From NCBI RefSeq assembly GCF_963678635.1, contig NC_087066.1:54764312-54828311 (forward strand): a stretch of DNA of 64,000 bases. The letters run 5' to 3'. This document shows, one piece after another, positions 61,051 to 64,000 of this stretch (its first letter is position 1; each line of letters starts with the position of its first letter). The translations under genes and the position numbers were made by a program. The notes beneath the pieces are model-generated. The model did no database searches and had not been told where the DNA came from. It saw only the letters and a list, made by a program, of their open reading frames with translations. The stretch is from Symsagittifera roscoffensis (taxonomy: Eukaryota; Xenacoelomorpha; Acoela; Convolutidae).

Positions 61051-64000
61051 AACACGCAATCATTCGATTGATGGGCAGCCTCACAAGCAGAGCGCTACAA
61101 TGACACAGTTTTGAGTTTTTTTTTTAAACTTTCTTTTTCAACACTAGTTAAAATGCAGAGTTACATTTTTGAGTCTGGTAGCACTTGGACAAGATCAATT
61201 TGCATGCACAAGTAATCCGTCACTGTGTTCAAAAAATGGAAAAAACATCTTCTCAAAGCGCGTGATGACGATTATTTCTGTGATTATCAAAAATTTGTCA
61301 TGCGTTAGATTGATTGACTATGTCTTCTGAATTTAGTGAAATTGTTTTAAAAAAATTCACGAAAACTAAATTTTGACAACCAGAAAAATTCATTTCTAAT
61401 ACTAATCAAAACGTTATTTACGCCTAAACTATAACACAGAAAAGCAAACGGCGCGCTGGCATAACGACCAGGTGTCGGCGATTCAGGATTTTCCGATCGA
61501 TGCTAACGAAGTGAAATTTATAATTAATTACTTATAATTGAACAGTTTTTCTTAAATCAAATAATAAAAACATTTAGCCAACCTCTCGAGAATTACTATT
61601 GAATACTCATATGATCACTTCAAATTCCTCAAATTGGCCATTGCGCACTAATTACACAAATAGTCCTTTTTCAAGCCCTTCAATTTTACTAAACCAAAAT
61701 TTGAAACTTATCCGAATAAAAAACCTAATCTGAGAACAAACGCTTCCTTACTTTCTATACGTTCCTACTATTTAATCAAGTACACTAGTTTTTTTCGAGG
61801 AAGTAAGTAGTTTTTCTGCCTCAAGCTTCTTAGTTTTTTTGAGATAATTTTTTTTTCAAATTAGGTATTCTATTTTTTGGCTTTAAAAAGGGGAAAATTA
61901 GAAGTAATTTTAATTCTAGCTTAAGTTGAAATTATACGCCTTGCTTTGCTTTGCTGGGGGCAGATGAAACACATGACAGTAGAAAAAATTGCCAATCAAA
62001 TTCCAGCATTTAAAATTCGAACAAATGAAAATAGTCAGTTTTAGAACATTTTGCACCAACAAAAATATCTATCGTAAAAAAGTCTTAATTGCAACTATGA
62101 ACGATCAGAAAAACAACAAAAAATTGTTAAATTTTTTCGAAAAACAATTGTCTAGTGAGTTAATGCCAAAAATGTGTATCTTTGTGCATATGACTGTTTT
62201 TCAATTGCACATGATGGCTGATTTTAGCCAAAAAGTAGTTTAATTGCAAAAATTAAACTTGAAAACCAATCGTTTATTCTGCAGCCAACTTGAAGAAAAA
62301 TGCTCATAATTATAAAAAAAAAAAAAATTTTTGAGCCGTTTGAACTTATTTTGTTCAAGAATAAAATCGGCGTTTCTATAAGCAATTAACTTTAATTACG
62401 TTTTGGAACCTGAATCAAAAACTAAACCATAAAAGTTAAGAAAATTGTGAATTATTTTAAAATTTGTTTTTTGAAAAAAGTACAAACAGGATCCTTATCA
62501 ACTTTTTAGGCATTATCCAGAATAAAATTAGAGTTTGAAACATTTTGATGATTGTACCTATTTTGCGCATTTGCTTTCAAAAAACTTGTTTTTATGTTAG
62601 TCGAATTCGCAATCAGGACTCAATTATTCAAACTGATGTGAAACGATTGCTATTCTAAAAATTTTCAACCATTTTTTCAATCGTAATATGCATATTTCAT
62701 GGACGAAATTTTAAAAACCAAGCCGTTAAGCCTACCAAAATGACACAATTCCCCTGTTTTTAAACAAAAAGTTGCTAATATTGGTGTTTTTTGTTAACTT
62801 TTAGATGGTTTGACCCACTTCAAAATGTTTAATAGAGACAAGATACGCAATAAAAGTTTCAACACTACGAGGCAAAACTTTGCACTAGATGGGCGCACAG
62901 TTAAGTGTCTGAACGTTTCTGGAATCCAAAGACAAATCATAAAACATGTTAAAATTTTGTCAGAACGATCAAAGAAAACTAAAAACAAAAGAAGAACAAA
63001 AAGAGCATCCTTGTTGGGGAATCCGCTCACAATTCACAAAATCCAGTTTGGTTTGGTCATGATATTTTTCGCTTTTAAATTCAAATATATATTAAATTGT
63101 TATGACATGAACTTATAAAGTTAGATTTTTAGTCAAGAAGTTAAGCAGTCCCTGAAAAACTCATCGAATAAGGATAATTTTTTTTCTAGATTGTTTTTCG
63201 TCCTGCAAACCTCAATACTCTTTTTACGGTTTTTTTTTCTTAATTTAATACTTTTTTAGATAGTGTCAGCAATATTTTTCATTTTTCTGCATTGACCTTA
63301 CTAGTTGATAAATGTTTGGTTTTAAAAAAGAAAGAGATATATGGCTCTAAATTTAAATACTCAAATTTTTAATCAGAAATGGGAGAGGGGTCACGAACCA
63401 CAAATATTTCAAGCAAATACAGTAAATAACTTAATCAATGCGCCAGTCGGTCGTTTCAAACTTTTTCTCAAAGGTAATTAACCTGCCTTATTTGCGCCTA
63501 CTATTCGATGTCTAAGTTGAACTTATTCGGGAACCCGTTTAGTTTCTTGGAACCCCTATATCACTTAAGGAACCCGTTAAGTTTCTTGTGAACCCTCTAT
63601 TGCACTTTTACCGATAAATTTTTTTAGCAAGTTTGTCTTGAGTGTTAAAAAAACGAGTCAAGGTACTTTAAAATTACTTTTGATATCTGACTGTGTGACA
63701 ACTATTTAACTAAGGAAATAGTTCAAAATGGGAAAGCTATTTAATAACCTTTTACTAGAAAGACCTGGATGGGATGATCTAAAGAAAAAATATTAGCGCC
63801 AAGTGGGCTATCAAGGTGACTGAAATTACATGCCCCTGCTAAATTTTATAAAATAATTTTACAAAAACATGATTTTGATTTTTTGTCTGTCTCAAAAAAA
63901 GTAAACAATAACTGGATCCAGAATATTAGGCATAGGGAACATAAAACAGGAAAACCAAGATAAAAAAAGAAAGAACCATTCCAAAAAATACGGTTAGAAG
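61051..64000 (+). repeat. 3-kb dispersed repeat, copy B (runs off the window)
   Basis: Starts AACACGCAATCATTCGATTG and follows copy A to the last base of the window. It is direct in orientation, 7.7 kb from copy A. It has a 40-bp insertion relative to copy A at about 63605-63640. Copy number elsewhere cannot be judged. Confidence 0.85.
62825..63118 (+). CDS. Unknown 97-residue ORF in the 3-kb repeat
   Basis: ATG 62825 to 63118. Contains NFALDGRTVKCLNVSGIQRQ, a very basic stretch (SERSKKTKNKRRTKRASLL) and a hydrophobic C-terminus (FGLVMIFFAFKFKYILNCYD). The same sequence in copy A has two stops, so this copy is the more intact. It could be a fragment of a transposon protein, but no transposase motif is visible, and the reverse strand is also open for 78 codons. 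Confidence 0.3.
   Translation: MFNRDKIRNKSFNTTRQNFALDGRTVKCLNVSGIQRQIIKHVKILSERSKKTKNKRRTKRASLLGNPLTIHKIQFGLVMIFFAFKFKYILNCYDMNL

Overview
This is eukaryotic, almost certainly invertebrate animal, genomic DNA. It is AT-rich and dominated by repeats, and its one well-supported host gene is split by GT-AG introns of 1.2 to 7.0 kb. Nothing looks bacterial: there are no operons, ribosome binding sites, rRNA, tRNA or CRISPR arrays. I cannot name the phylum from the sequence.

Layout. 1-8.2 kb: two minisatellites and a run of short plus-strand coding candidates. These are an acidic terminal-exon-like ORF at 1624, three small ORFs near 3.9, 5.6 and 6.8 kb that I think share a diverged PC4-like (ssDNA-binding coactivator) motif, and a two-exon zinc-finger gene at 7.67-8.15 kb. 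A 200-N assembly gap lies at 8599-8798. 10.5 kb: a 200-bp palindromic MITE whose arms carry CCAAT boxes. 11.3-19.5 kb: two tandem copies of a 3.9-kb unit containing a gutted Ty3/gypsy integrase. 20.8-39.0 kb: a six-exon gene for a 334-residue ankyrin-repeat/RING-finger protein, a probable E3 ubiquitin ligase. Its last intron, between the two halves of the RING, holds a 6.27-kb Ty3/gypsy element (31907-38174, antisense, 5-bp target duplication). 39.2-47.2 kb: a second, older and rearranged element of the same lineage (39238-47191, antisense, 5-bp target duplication), just downstream of the gene. 48-64 kb: more repeats, namely a 1-kb tandem duplication, a C-rich/G-rich skew block, two copies of a 3-kb dispersed repeat and copies of a GC-rich short repeat. 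One plausible first exon of a secreted protein sits at 52326.

The two LTR elements explain each other. Both have about 215- or 258-bp LTRs, a tRNA-Ser type primer binding site and a short polypurine tract. In both, the gag ATG takes its A from the last base of the 5' LTR, so the primer binding site is itself coding. Element 1 has nearly identical LTRs (one difference in 215 bp by eye) yet a broken reverse transcriptase. Element 2 is decayed and carries an internal duplication of its integrase.

Most promising for new biology: the cluster of PC4-like small ORFs at 3.9-7.2 kb, the LTR/PBS/gag-ATG overlap, and the MITE family that carries NF-Y-type CCAAT boxes. All homology statements are by eye; no search was run.
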